From Auricularia sp. M13 (taxonomy: Eukaryota; Basidiomycota; Agaricomycetes; Auriculariales; Auriculariaceae): a stretch of 64,000 nucleotides of DNA. Every line of letters starts with the position of its first letter. The first letter of the stretch is position 1. The stretch covers positions 558,001-622,000 of the forward strand of contig CM073195.1 in assembly GCA_037042915.1 (NCBI GenBank). Reading direction: 5' to 3'. Both the position numbers and the translations under genes were made by a program. Of this stretch, positions 10,301 through 22,338 are shown piece after piece. Under the pieces are notes generated by a model that ran no database searches, was not told where the DNA came from, and saw nothing but the letters and a program-made list of their open reading frames with translations.

Positions 10301-13300
10301 ACACACCGTAGCGTCACTTACCCCGGACCTTCTGCGCCGCGCGAAACAGATGGGCTTTTCCGACCGCCATGTTGCCGTGTGCCTCAGCTCTAACGAGCTC
10401 GCCGTGCGACGCATCCGGCATGAATCTGGCGTGTTCCCCTTCGTCAAACAAATCGATACCGTAGCGGCTGAGTTCCCGGCTTACACGAACTACCTCTACA
10501 TGACCTACAACGCTGTGGAACACGACATTCAGTTCCAGGACCGCGGAATCATCGTTCTCGGATCTGGTGTTTACCGCATCGGCTCTTCCGTCGAGTTCGA
10601 CTGGTGTGCCGTTAGAGCCATCCGCACTCTGCGCGACCAGGGCCTCAAGACTATCATGATCAACTACAACCCCGAGACTGTCAGCACCGACTACGACGAA
10701 GCGGACCGGCTCTACTTCGAGAACATTAGCTTGGAGAACGTCCTTGACATTTACGACGTCGAGAGGTCGCAGGGCGTCATCATTTCCATGGGCGGTCAGA
10801 CGCCAAACAACATTGCGTTGCCACTTCATCGTCAAAATGTGAAGATATATGGAACATCGCCGGAGATGGTCGACACTGCGGAGAATCGCTTCAAGTTCTC
10901 GCGTTTGCTCGACACCATTGGCGTTGACCAGCCGTTGTGGAAGGAGTTGACCAGCTTCGACGAGGCTCATGCGTTCTGTTCCAAGGTTGGCTACCCAGTC
11001 CTTGTTCGCCCCTCCTACGTTCTGTCCGGCGCTGCCATGAACGTTGTTTCGACAGCGGACGACCTCTCCAACTACCTCACTCAAGCGACCGCCGTCTCGC
11101 GTGAACACCCCGTTGTTATCAGCAAGTACATTGAACAGGCGAAGGAGATCGAAATGGATGCTGTCGCGCGCGACGGCACTCTCGTCATGCACTACATCTC
11201 GGAACATGTCGAGAATGCCGGCGTCCACTCTGGCGATGCGACGCTCATCCTGCCCCCGCAAGACCTCGACCCGGAGACCGTTCGCCGTATTGAGGATGCC
11301 ACGGTCAAGATTGCGCATGCGCTCAATGTGACCGGCCCATTCAACATCCAATTCATCGCGAAGAACAACGAGATCAAGGTTATTGAGTGCAACTTGCGCG
11401 CTGCTCGTTCCTTCCCCTTCGTCAGCAAGGTCACTGGTGTCGATGCGATTGAAATGGCTACCAAGGTTATGCTTGGTTTCCACGTCGATCCCTACCCTGA
11501 GCTCTCCCTTCCACCAAACTATGTCGGCGTCAAGGTACCTCAGTTCAGCTTCAGCCGGCTGTCTGGCGCGGATCCTGTGCTGGGCGTCGAAATGGCTTCC
11601 ACCGGCGAGGTCGCCTGTTTCGGCCGCGACAAGTACGAGGCGTATCTCAAGGCCCTCATTTCTACCGGCATTGTCTTGCCGAAGAAGAACATACTATTCT
11701 CCATCGGTGGTTTCAAGGAAAAGCTCGAGATGTTGCCGTCTGTACAAAAACTCCATCAGGCCGGTTACAACCTGTTCGCGACCGCTGGCACAGCGGACTT
11801 CTTCAACGAGCATAACATCCCCTGCAAAGTAAGTTGAGGCCCCATAGCGAAGCACATTCTTATCCATTCGCCCATAGTACCTGGAGGCTCTGGGAAATGA
11901 AGCAGGCAATCAGAAATCCGAATATTCGCTCACTCAGCATTTGGCGAACAATCTCATCGACATGTACATCAACCTGCCGTCAAAGAACCACTACCGCCGC
12001 CCGGCTAGCTACACGAGCAAGGGCTACAGGACGCGTCGCATGGCTGTCGACCTTGCCATCCCGCTCATCACGAATGTCAAGGTTGCGAAACTCCTGGCAG
12101 AAGCGCTTGTCCGGAAAATGCCTCTGGATGTCTCCGCCATCGACTACAAGACATCCCACACCACGCATACCTTCCCGGGCCTTGTCAACATCATGGCCTT
12201 TGCTCCGAATCTCCTTTCTGTGGACAGTCAGGATATGGCGGATATGACAAAGGCCTCTGTCCGTGGTGGCTTTGTTGCTGCTCTCGTCATGCCCATCAGC
12301 GCGACTGGGGTCGCAATCGTGGACGGTTCGACGTTGGACGTGGCGCACTCGAAGGCGACCGGCACGGCACATTGCAACTATGCATTCTCCGTCGCTGCAA
12401 CCGCCAACAATGCCAGTCAACTAGATGACGAGATTCAGGCAGAAAGCCGCGCCTTATTCATACCATTTTTCAAGGGCGGTCTTGGACTTGCAGCCGTGGC
12501 TGAGCACTTCGCTTCCTGGCCGGTCGGAAAACCCATTGTCACTGATGCGCGCGGCTCCGATCTGGCTTCTGTCTTGCTACTCGCAAGCCTGCACAACCGC
12601 AGCCTCCATGTCACAGACATCAGGAACCGGGACGACCTACTCATCATTCGTTTAAGCAAGGACAAGGGAATGCCGGTTACTTGCGATGCCAGCGTTTACA
12701 GTCTATTCTTCTCCAAGGACCAATTCCCTGACGTCCCGAGCCTGCCTTCTACAGAGGATCAGAAATTCCTGTGGGAGAACCTTTCTTGCATCGACGCCTT
12801 TTCCGTTGGCACGTTACCGTACGAACTTGGCAAACAGCTGGGGAACTCAGTGACGGCGCGGTCGGGAGTTACAGAGGCCATCCCGCTCCTCCTCACTGCG
12901 GTCACGGATGGACGTTTAACCCTCAAAGACATCACGCTGCGTTTGCACGACAATCCAGTCCAGATCTTCGGTTTGCCCGACCAGTCGCACACCCACGTCG
13001 AAGTCATCCTAAAACGTCGGTCTGTCTTTACCGGCGAGAACGATACATGGTCGCCTCTCGCGGGCCATGCAATATCCGGCTCCGTTCATCGTGTCGTCGT
13101 CCATGGACAAACGGTTTTCCTCGATGGTGCTCTGTTCACTGCGCCCGTTGGTCGCGACATTTCTGCTGCCGTCGTTACAAAGCCCCGCGGTGCAGACGAA
13201 AGGGCCAGTCGCCTATCCTTCACTGGGCTGCCGCGTCCGGAAGCGCTCCTCTCTCCGCCGCTGAAGCAACAGGAAGCCCTGGGCGGTCACAATGTTATGC

Positions 13301-14425
13301 AACTTCATGTTCCTGGAGAGTTGGTGCCAGCTCCTGCTCCATCTCTGACGACCCCGATCCCGGCGTTCCACCGTCGCCACATTCTATCGGTCAAGCAATT
13401 CACCGCGGATGACCTCTACGCACTGTTCAATCGTGCGGCGGAAATGCGCGTTGCCGTGGAACGCCATGGTTCGGTCGACGTGCTCAAGGGTCGTGTGCTT
13501 GCCACTCTGTTCTACGAGCCGAGCACGCGTACCAGCAGCTCCTTTGAGGCCGCTATGAAGCGCTGCGGTGGAGAGGTTGTTCAAGTCACCGCTGACCGTT
13601 CTAGTGTGCTCAAAGGCGAGAGCTTGGCTGATACGGTTCGCACTCTCGGTTGTTACGCGGACGCGATTGTTTTGCGGCACCCCGACGTTGGAAGTGCACA
13701 ACTCGGCGCAAAGTATTCTCCTGTTCCCATACTGAACGCTGGAGATGGTGTTGGGGAGCATCCCACTCAGGTATGCATAGCCAGATTTCCAACCGCTAGT
13801 CTTTAAGACGCTCTGCAGGCTCTTCTGGATGTTTTCACGATCCGTTCCGAATTAGGCACGGTCAACGGCAAAACCGTCACACTGCTTGGCGACCTCAAAA
13901 ATGGGCGCACCGTCCACTCTCTCGTCACATTACTCTGCTTCTACAACGTCCGTCTGAACTTCGTCGCCCCTCGAGCTCTCTCTATGCCCGAAAGCGTCAT
14001 CCAGGCTGCTCGCAAGGCTGGCATTCATGTCACCCAGTGCGAGGCATTGGACGAGGTTCTTGCAGACACAGACGTCCTCTACGTTACGCGCATTCAAAAG
14101 GAGCGCTTTGCTAGTGAGGCAGAGTTCAAGAGCGTTTCTGGCAGCTATGTGGTGGACCACGCTGTCCTCGCACGGGCGAAGGAGGATATGATTGTCATGC
14201 ACCCCCTGCCTCGGGTTGATGGTTCGTTAACACATTTCCACATGTTTCTTTGCTGACGCCATTGTTCAGAAATTGACCCTGAAGTTGACTTCGACTCGCG
14301 CCGCGCTGTTTATTTCCGGCAGATGCGCTACGGCCTTTTCGTAAGTGAATCGCAAGTACTCAGGTTGCCGTACTCACATTTGCTTCTAGGTGCGCATGGC
14401 GCTCCTCGCCAGCGTCATGGGTTAA
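7343..14425 (+). CDS. URA2: Multifunctional pyrimidine enzyme: glutamine CPSase / DHOase-like / aspartate carbamoyltransferase
   Basis: It catalyses the first two steps of UMP synthesis in the cytosol: carbamoyl phosphate from glutamine, bicarbonate and ATP, then carbamoyl aspartate. Domains in order: glutaminase (about 7.4-8.7 kb) with GICLGHQ and FHPEST, giving the Cys-His-Glu triad; the two CPSase ATP-grasp halves (8.75-11.9 kb), each opening with a [20 protein letters not shown]- or [19 protein letters not shown]-type motif; a dihydroorotase-like segment (12-13.2 kb); and ATCase (13.36-14.42 kb) with [45 protein letters not shown]. The dihydroorotase-like part lacks the metal-binding HxH, so it is probably inactive, as in yeast Ura2; a separate dihydroorotase is then needed. 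Eight short introns are evident. UTP feedback is expected for the family but not visible here. Confidence 0.95.
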
Positions 14426-14746
14426 GGTAGAAAAAGGATCGGACTAAACTTATCTGTCATTGGACTACGGACTGTTTTCTTGTAGCTATAGAAAGTGCTC
14501 TGGACATTATCAGAGGTAGACTGCCGCTTCAACGCGCGGCATTTTGAGTCAATTGCTGCATCGCCCCGTATATCTGTATCGCTAGCTCTTCCTTCTTGTT
14601 GTAGAATAAGTTGCCATAGAAATTTTCCCTAGTGAAACTATTTCAGTTTGCCTGTCTGACGATTATTCTCAGAGAAGGTGTATTATCCGATTAATCGACT
14701 CAGGGTATGCCCATAAATGTTGTCCATGAGAATAGGGTATGCAAGC
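14426..14746. other. Convergent intergenic spacer
   Basis: 3' flanks of URA2 and of the Ypp1-like gene. AT-richer than the genes around it, with no coding signal. It presumably holds both polyadenylation regions. Confidence 0.5.
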
Positions 14747-17700
14747 TCATAAACACCATCCTAATGCCTCTCCGACTTCCCGAACACCCCGGCCTTCACA
14801 CAGCACCAAAGCTTGCTCAAGCCATTGGCGTTGCTCGGCTACGCGTCCTTGCTGACCTGCGGCCTTGGCGCGGATGAACCAGGCTTCTGGCGTTGCCCAT
14901 CCGGAGCCACTCGTCAAGCTATTTGCCATGCCTTCTGCAAGGTCTGCGTCGCCGGCCTCAAGATGCAATGTCGCTCGATGTATGAGAGCTGGAACGCTGG
15001 CAGGAGAAAGAGCAAGCGCCTTATCTAACGCCTGCCCGGCTCGAAGGCTGTCGTGATGAGCAGCATGGTAGAGCCCCAACTATCGAAAGACGCAATGAGA
15101 CTGTGAGCTGATGGAGTTGCGAACATGCGTGCGCACCTGGATATACACGTTGGCATTTCCAGCATCGCATGCTTCGGCATACTGGATGGCCCCCCGAGCG
15201 TGCTCGAGGCGCCCCTGGCGACGGAAGGTGGCAGCAGACATTAACCATAGTTCGCTACGCAAACGGCGCTCCCGCTTCTCCCGTCCTTTGGCCTTTTCTC
15301 GCTCAGCCGATGGCGGTGGAGGAGGCGGTGGAGGAGGGGGTGGCGATGGCGAGCGTCGCCGGATAGCAAGGGAACCGATTGGTGACGGCAAACGGCCGCG
15401 GGAGTGAATCGAGGATGCTTGATACGAACTTGTACGTGAGAGCACGAGACTGAAATCTTCGCGCACATCAGCACCCAGCACATGCTCGCGTCAGCCAACT
15501 CGCACATACCTGGCGCGGAGCTGGACCGACGGACATCGGAACTCGAGCGTCCCTTCCCGATCTTCTTGGAGATGGTGTCAATGCGAGCGCGGCCTTTTGT
15601 GACCTGCTCGCGCATTTTGGCCATTAGTTTGTCCCCGTCGCCCTGCTTTTCGGAGGTCGGCGACATGACGCGCGGCTGGCCGTCGATTAGGGGACTTGAC
15701 CCAGATGCTGGTGAGTCATCGTTGGGGCTCGGGGGGATGAGCTGAATTGGGATCGGCGTTGGCGGCATGTTTTCCTCTTCCTCTGGGGGAGGTGTCATAG
15801 TACGAGTTAGGGTCAGAGCAGGGATCTCTGGCGTTGCACTGGACGAGGACACCGATTCTGCAGGGTAAACATCTACGACATGGGCCATCAATTTCAGTCA
15901 CAGGTCACGAGCGAAGACGTACGTGACCACCAGGTGAAGACCTCCAGCCATCTTTTACTTGCACCTTCGGCGCCAAGTACGCTCTCGGTAAGAGCAACCT
16001 GGGACATGCGTAGCTGCAATGCGTCCTCGCGTTCATCACGCTTCGCCCAGTCCTCCTGCGCGCCAGGCCAGCCAAGCTGTTTCTTGTTCCATCCTTCGAG
16101 CACATTGACCGTTTCAGGGTCTGGAGGCGCAACATCGTCTTCCTCCAATGCGCCCCCGAGCTCAAGAATGCTCCGAGCGGCATTGATGTCTCCTTGAGCG
16201 GAGAGGAGAATACCTAGAAGGTGCCACGCTCGCAATTCGCGTGGGGCACCTTCCACAGCTTCACGGGCAGCATTCACCGCCTCAGCCAACTGCGCGGAGC
16301 CGGACAGGGAACGCAGAAGTGCTAGGTGATATTTCGCAATCGGATCGTCCAGTTGCTCAAGCAGTTTTCGGGCCGCTTCCAAGTGTCTGGTTCGGATTTC
16401 GCTAGCATGAGCTGTGACGGTCGTGTTAGGAAGATATGGGTCTCTTGGAGCAGTGACGTGGTACACATACCGTTTGCCCCGGAGACGAGGTTCCAGATTG
16501 CATCAGCAAGGTCCACAGCCGTCTTCGCCTCCTTCATCTGGTCCTGAGGAAGATAGTAGCAGCGATCGAGAACGCCGCGTGCAGTCGGTACCAGCTCAGC
16601 TGCGGAGGCGTGGTCTCCGGTGCGACAGAGCATCCGTATACCCTGCACGACAGCGTGCAGGAACACTGGATCGGGATCTGTACCGTCATCTGGTGGGGGT
16701 GGGGATCGTATCTTGCCGTTTGGCTGGGAATGGCCCACGCCGTTTACCGGGGCCGGCGTGTCTGGCATGGACTTGTCACTCGTCTCGCGGGCATGCTGCA
16801 TGAGTTTGACATAGAGCACGAGAACCCGTTTAGACAAGCGAACATCTCCGGATGCTGCGAGCAGGCGAGACAGGTGTCGCATGAGCGGAGGCGAGTTGAA
16901 TGTGAGCCGCATAGCCCAGTATATTATCTGGTCAAGCGCTTGAGACGTGCTCCACGGCCGTAAAGAGCAAACTTACGTCTATGACCCAGTCTGACTGATC
17001 ACTTGTTGCGCCTGACGCCTCCCATACGCGTACACAGGCGTCCACGAAAGCTTCAACAGCAGTGTTGCGTGACCCTGAGGCAGGAAAGCGTGTGCTCCCT
17101 GTTAATACTGCCCGGGCCTCCGCCACGGTCGTCCGTGTCTCGTGCAGCCAAGCTAAGCGCCCCTGGCGCTGACTTGTTGGGCCGGGGGGCGGGCACAGTG
17201 ACAGTGCATGAAGATGCAGGCGCAGAACGGTGGCCCGGTGGCGGGGACGAAACGTGGCCGGCCATCGCGAACTATGGGCAACATAGGTGCGCATAAGGGG
17301 AAGGACTTTGCTTGCAGGCTGTGACTGTGCTGAAAGAATGCAAGCCCGCCATAACGCGCGCTCCGCCCAGCGTGCAAGCTCTCCGGGCGGGTTCGCAGGC
17401 GCCGGGGGCGGCAGAAGCTGGATGGCGGCGTTGTAATAGTCGAGGGCGTTCCCAGAACTGATTAGCTCGCTAGACATCCCTGTTTCATAGCCTGTTTAGC
17501 ACTGTGCAGAAGACGCGAGTTAGGATCGGGCGTGCCTTTGAGTGTGAGAGACCGGATGCGCTCAATGAGAGACCAAGGTGAAAGAGAAGCACTGTCGTCG
17601 GCAGAGAACGGTTCGAGATGCGCGAGGCATTCCCGTGGGCGTGAAAGAGTGTATGACATGTAGCCCAGCGTCGAGCGGACGGACTGCAGCGGCATAAGCG

Positions 17701-18160
17701 ACAAGCGAGGGTGAGCACGGATCGCACGCACGTCCGTCTTGTTGTCGAGGGCGTCGAGCTTGTCGTACGAGACCTGGGCTTCGTCCTTGCATTCCGGCGA
17801 GAGCACACATTCGTCCGTGAAGCGCAGCTCGCCGTCCACGCTGCGGTCGTCGCCTTCCGGGTCCTCGCTGAGCGACCGGGTGCGCAGCAGCAGCAATGAG
17901 ACGACATGGAGCTGCGAGGCTACCTCCGCCGACGCTGAGAGCGCGCTGAGTCAGTGGCTGCGCGGTGCAGGGAAGGAGAGATGCGGCGCACTGGAGTCGG
18001 TCGGACAGTGCTTGCGATGTTTCCTGAACAGCTCTGCCCAGGAGATCGGGACCTGGTTGTAGGCCTTGGCCGGCGCGCTCGACGTCCACTGGCCGTGCGT
18101 CAGCGCCAGCTCGAGCTGGGCTGCGTAAAATTCGCCCTTGGGATTCGAAACCGCGGCCAT
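14747..18160 (-). CDS. Ypp1/TTC7-like TPR scaffold of the plasma-membrane PI4-kinase complex
   Basis: TPR solenoid. Start MAAVSNPKGEFYAAQLEL then ALTHGQWTSSAPAKAYNQVP. Helical repeats include DYYNAAIQLLPP, ARWAERALWRACILSAQ, TFNSPPLMRHLSRLLAASGD, RLSKRVLVLYVKLMQHA and HASAAELVPTARGVLDRCYY. The C-terminal TPRs include ALDKALALSPASVPALIHRA and EGRGVREVGEALGWCL. The repeat layout, the RHL/LYVKL segment and the C-terminal end resemble fungal Ypp1 and animal TTC7. Those proteins hold Efr3 and the PI4-kinase Stt4 at the plasma membrane and also affect endocytosis. A polyproline and charged insert lies near 15.3 kb before the last repeats. Several introns are present. The family call is by pattern and moderately sure; the gene is certain. 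Confidence 0.7.
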
Positions 18161-18366
18161 GATCAGCCTGCTGGCGCTCAGCCTGCCGCGCTCAAAAAGG
18201 CAACGGTCGGAAACTTTTGACAGGCGCCCCCGTGCGGTCAAACCCCTATTCCTGCCACGCGACTCAGGTTGTACTTGCTCTGTGTTTGCATACCCTGCCC
18301 TCTCACCCGCGCCTGGCGCCTAAACCTGTATTCTCTCGGGTTCTCATTCATTGGATAGTCGCGAGC

Positions 18367-18373
18367 TATAAAA
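18367..18373 (+). promoter_or_regulatory. TATA box of the dsRNA-binding-domain gene
   Basis: TATAAAA, 67 bp before the ATG at 18440, followed by a C- and CT-rich leader. Confidence 0.65.
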
Positions 18374-18439
18374 CCCCCCCTCGGGCCCCTGGCTCTCCCC
18401 CACTCACCCACGTTCTATCGGCCTTCCTTTCAGGATCGT

Positions 18440-18799
18440 ATGCGTATGTCATGTCTTACGCACCCCCTCCGCTCGCCGTGTCTCATGATGCTGCGTTCTC
18501 CATATAGCTCCGATCTCGTACTCGGCGTCGCTGCATAACGAGTTGGCAAAGCACAACTCGCTGCTCAAGTGGAAGGAATTCCAATCCGGCCCTCACCATG
18601 CCCCGATGTGGTGTGCCATAGCTAGTGAGCTGCTTGGAGTGGCTACCAGCATCTCTCTACGCTCCGTGCTGACCTCCTCTCAGTCGTCAACGATACGGAG
18701 CAATGCATGGGTCGCGGCGCCACCAAGACCCTCGCGAAAGAAGCTGCCGCGTTCATGACGCTCTCCCGCCTTGGCTTGCCAATCCCTCAGTACACATGA
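18440..18799 (+). CDS. Single-domain dsRNA-binding protein (78 residues)
   Basis: The ATG at 18440 gives one codon plus one base. Intron 18444-18507 (donor GTATGT, acceptor CATATAG) then joins to PPISYSASLHNELAKHN. A second intron (18625-18683, donor GTGAGC, acceptor CTCAG) leads to IVNDTEQCMGRGATKTLAKE and AAAFMTLSRLGLPIPQYT. The order LHNELAKHN, WKEFQSGPHHAPMW, VNDTEQCMGRG, TKTLAKEAAA matches a dsRBM: helix, three strands, then the KxxAKxxAA helix that contacts the RNA minor groove. The basic residues are reduced (TKTLAKEAA) but the fold signature is clear. The domain makes up the whole protein. It may bind structured RNA alone or by dimerising; partners are unknown. Confidence 0.75.
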
Positions 18800-21094
18800 A
18801 TCTCTCCTATGCGCTCATCGACATGTATACATAGCACATCGCCTTCCTTCTATCACATCTTCGTTAACATTCGCGAGTCCGAGTCTGAGAAGAAGAAAAA
18901 AAGTCTGTGCAATCACTTGCCGGGAACAACGGAAGCATGATTACAGTTGGATGGATTACATAGCACCTCTCCCCTATGTAATCTCTCACACACGTGGAAA
19001 GGAAGCGCTGCAAACGGCAGCACGCCCATGACCAGGCCGGCAGATGCGCTGCGGCATGTATGCAGAGGTTCTCGGAGACGGCGCATCAGTCAGTGACGCG
19101 CGCATCTACGGGCGCATGGGCAACGAAGACCGTGAGAGTCGCGCAATCCCTGCAGAGCGCGAAGAGACACCCCGGTCGGTGAAGAAGCGTGTGAAGCACG
19201 CTGCGAGCTCGGTTCCGACGTCTGGCTTTACTGGCAGCGCAAGCGCAAACACTGAGCTTGTTCCGGACAGCCCGATCCCGGTTGAGCACTGAACGAACGG
19301 GCGGGAGAAAACAACAACGTTTGCTTGTTTTTCGCCGAATATGGCTAGTCCGAGGCGATCGCGACACGAGCGGTGAGCATTGGAGATCGAGCAGCCTGGT
19401 GGACCGGCCATGCGTGGCGTCTCAAATAGGTACTTTCCAGAAGGACTGGCGAGAGGCGATAGCTGAGTCGATAGGGGCGCCGCAGCCGATGAGAAGCCAG
19501 CTGCGATGTCGTAGGCGGAAACCGCCGTATGAAAGGAAGCCAGCGAGCGGGATAACGTCGGACAATGTGTAACTGCAGCATTGCACAGTCGCACAACATT
19601 TTAGTTTCGTGCCATGACGCTGGCCGTGCATGAATCGCCGTGGGATCCAGTGCTGGGAGAGCAATTAAGTAATCGGAGTCCCCAGGCCGGATTCCCGGGT
19701 GGCGAGCGCAAACGCTGTGTCGGCGGAGGATAGCGGGAGCGTGTTGTCATTGTTGAGGAGACGCTCTAAGCACTCAGTCTACCACGATGACTACACTCTG
19801 GTTGAATAGCCCGGAAGGATGCCTTCCTGGGTACTTTGGGGCAGACAAGCGCCACAGTCCGAAAGACTGGGGCTGCGGGGCGTTGAGGCCAGAACGCTGA
19901 ACAGTGGCAAAGGTTGGGACCAACAGCAGACGCTGGCCGTAGTGGGCGGCGGACGGACTGAGCTGATCTCGAGTTTGGTACATCTCGGTACAAATACTGG
20001 TCAGAGAAGGGCACCGACCGCCACACATGACCTCAGGGCCCAAGTCGAGTGCACATGCAAGCTGAAGCCTCACGTTCTGATAACGGATGAGCAGGCTCGG
20101 TGACATGCGCTTCGAGGCCCGCCGTTTCGACGCTAGTTGTCGGGGAGATGATCCTGGCCAAGCATGCTTGACTGGTCTGGACCTGCATAGACATTCGACG
20201 AATCCACGAAGAAACCTGCGAGTTGCGCACAGACCAACGGCATACGAGATGTACCGAATGGACGCAGTACATGTGACAGGCCGTTCACACGCGCCTGGCA
20301 ATCTTGGCAAGGACAGACATTGTAGGGAGTTTTGCACGGGTCGTCGACCAGGGAAGGAAGGCCCGACCTGCACGGGAGGTGCTGTGATAACAGGTCGAGC
20401 ACGGCGCGCGTGCTATATAGCCTGAGGACCGCACAGAGCAAGCTACTCGGGAATGAGAGTAGCATGGCATTGGCAAGCAATTCGCCGGTGAATGAATGAA
20501 CGACCGGGGCAGGCAAGTGTCTTATTGCGAGGGTCAAACAAGTCAGGTCCGCGGGTCAAAGGTTGGGCGGTCGTCACAAGTCAGGGTCCGAAGCAAATGC
20601 CGCGGAGAGGAGATGGCGAGATGCTGCTTCTCCGAGTGCAGGAAGCCGATTCGTGGAATTTAGCTACGGCCAGACCATCGAGTGCGAGTTACGTAAGCAA
20701 CAGTGCGGCTGGTGTTGACTATGAGGGTACAGCACTTGGAGTATTGAGGGAAGCATCGAGTTTTTGTGGTAGGAACAGAGCGATCGCAAAACGCAGCTTC
20801 GCGGGATTATTCCGTTCCTGGACGTTCAGGACGCCGAGACAGCTCAGATGGATGAAAGCGAGAGAGCAAGGTCTTGAGCTTATATGCAGAATAATCCAGA
20901 GCTGGAGACTGGGCCGCGTAGTCTGGCTCAGACGGCCGGCCCAAGCTGATGTGGAGTCGGGTGGTGCGAGGTTGGGAAAAAAAATTGGAGACATCGGACC
21001 ACTCTGTAGCAGGTTGAAAAGGCGCCGGGAATCTGACCTTGGTCCTCGTCCTCGACCTCATCCTCGCTCCCCGACCCCGACCCCGACCCCGGCC
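18800..21094. other. 2.3 kb stretch without a recognisable gene
   Basis: Open frames exist on both strands (for example 19106-19594 minus and 20492 onward plus), but they lack family motifs, plausible ATG starts and exon-like neighbours. The right part, including a TATA-like TTATATG near 20880 and a CCGACC-type repeat just before 21095, is probably the ERG25 promoter. A TATATAG lies near 20414, but no gene follows it. Confidence 0.5.
21068..21091 (+). repeat. Short C-rich tandem repeat before ERG25
   Basis: About four copies of a CCGACC/CCCCGA-type hexamer lie directly upstream of the ATG at 21095. A preceding TCCTCG-type run extends the low complexity. This is probably 5' UTR. Confidence 0.6.
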
Positions 21095-22338
21095 ATGGCG
21101 TTCAATGCTACGACCCCGTCCTTCTTCACGCCGCCGATATTCGCGCCTCCGGCGGAGCCGCTCTACGCCAACGCCAACTTCACGTACTCGTCGCTGAACT
21201 GGTTCGAGCAACGATGGGTGGACTACTACACGTACATGGGCGACCCCGCGCTCGCGACGGGCATTATGTCCTTTGTCTTCCACGAGGTCAGTGCTGCGGC
21301 ATTCAGGGCGCCGCCGGCCTGGGCTGATATCTACCCACGCAGCTTGTCTACTTCGGGCGCTGCCTCCCGTGGATCATCATCGACGCCATTCCCTACTTCC
21401 GCAGGTGGAAGCTGCAGGCGGTATGTGCGCTGGGTTGGCCTGCTCGACGCGTCTCACTCGCGCCCAGAACAAAATACCGACGCCCGCGGAGCAATGGGAG
21501 TGCACCAAGCTCCTGCTCTTCTCGCACTTTACCGTCCAGCTTCCTCAGGTACGACTGGCTCTCCGATGTGCCAGGGGAACACGGTTGCTGACACGACGCG
21601 CAGATTTGGTTTTTCCATCCAATGGCAGAGTACTTTGGCATGCACACACATGAGGTGCCGTTCCCGTCCTGGCAGACCATTTGCTGGCAACTGGGCTGGT
21701 TCTTCGTCATGGAGGATGCTTGGCACTATTTCGCCCACCAGGCCCTGCACTACGGCCCGCTGTACAAGCACATTCACAAGATTCACCACAAGTACAGCGC
21801 GCCGTTCGGCCTGGCCGCTGAATACGCCCATCCCGCCGAGCAGCTCATCCTCGGCATTGGCACCATTGGCGGTCCCATTTTGTACACGAGCATCACCCAC
21901 AACTTCCACATCGTCACCATGTACATCTGGATCTGCCTGCGGCTCTTCCAGGCCATCGACTCGCACTCCGGCTACGACTTCCCCTGGTCGCTGCACAACA
22001 TATTCCCGCTCTGGAGTGGCGCCGAGCACCACGACTACCACCACATGGCCTTCACGAACGTAAGGCGGCCGTGACTCACTCCCCCATTGGGATGCATGCT
22101 CATACGTCCCGTTCCCAATATGCAGAACTTCTCCACGTCCTTCCGCTATCTGGACTACATTTTCGGCACAGACGACAAGTACCGCGCGTACAAGGCCCGT
22201 CTCAGGGCCGTCAAGGGTTCCGACCGTGCCGGCCTCGAGAAGAGGCTGATGGAGGAGGCCGAGCGGGAGGGAATCGAGGCCGAGCGGATAGCAGAGAACA
22301 AGCAGTTTGGGCTCGTTGGGTCGAGGAAGGGGGATTAG
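21095..22338 (+). CDS. ERG25: C-4 methylsterol oxidase (Erg25)
   Basis: Membrane di-iron oxygenase of the endoplasmic reticulum that oxidises the C4 methyl groups of 4,4-dimethylsterols in ergosterol synthesis, acting with Erg26 and Erg27. The protein begins [19 protein letters not shown], with [19 protein letters not shown] as a membrane segment. The fatty-acid-hydroxylase histidine boxes follow: [17 protein letters not shown] and, further on, HSGYDFP with EHHDYHH. It ends in a charged helix ([20 protein letters not shown]) and SRKGD. Introns fall after SFVFHE, after the RRWKLQA segment, before IWFFHP and before [11 protein letters not shown]. The frame is open far upstream of 21095, but that part has no homology; this ATG gives the family's N-terminus. 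Confidence 0.94.

Noticed and set aside
19106-19594. A 162-codon minus-strand frame.
   Set aside because: Starts at GTG with no ATG at its head, unrecognised, and has no exon neighbours. Likely chance.
20492-21094. In-frame upstream extension of ERG25 by about 200 codons.
   Set aside because: No homology, Arg-rich, and it runs through a C-rich repeat. The conserved N-terminus begins at the ATG at 21095.
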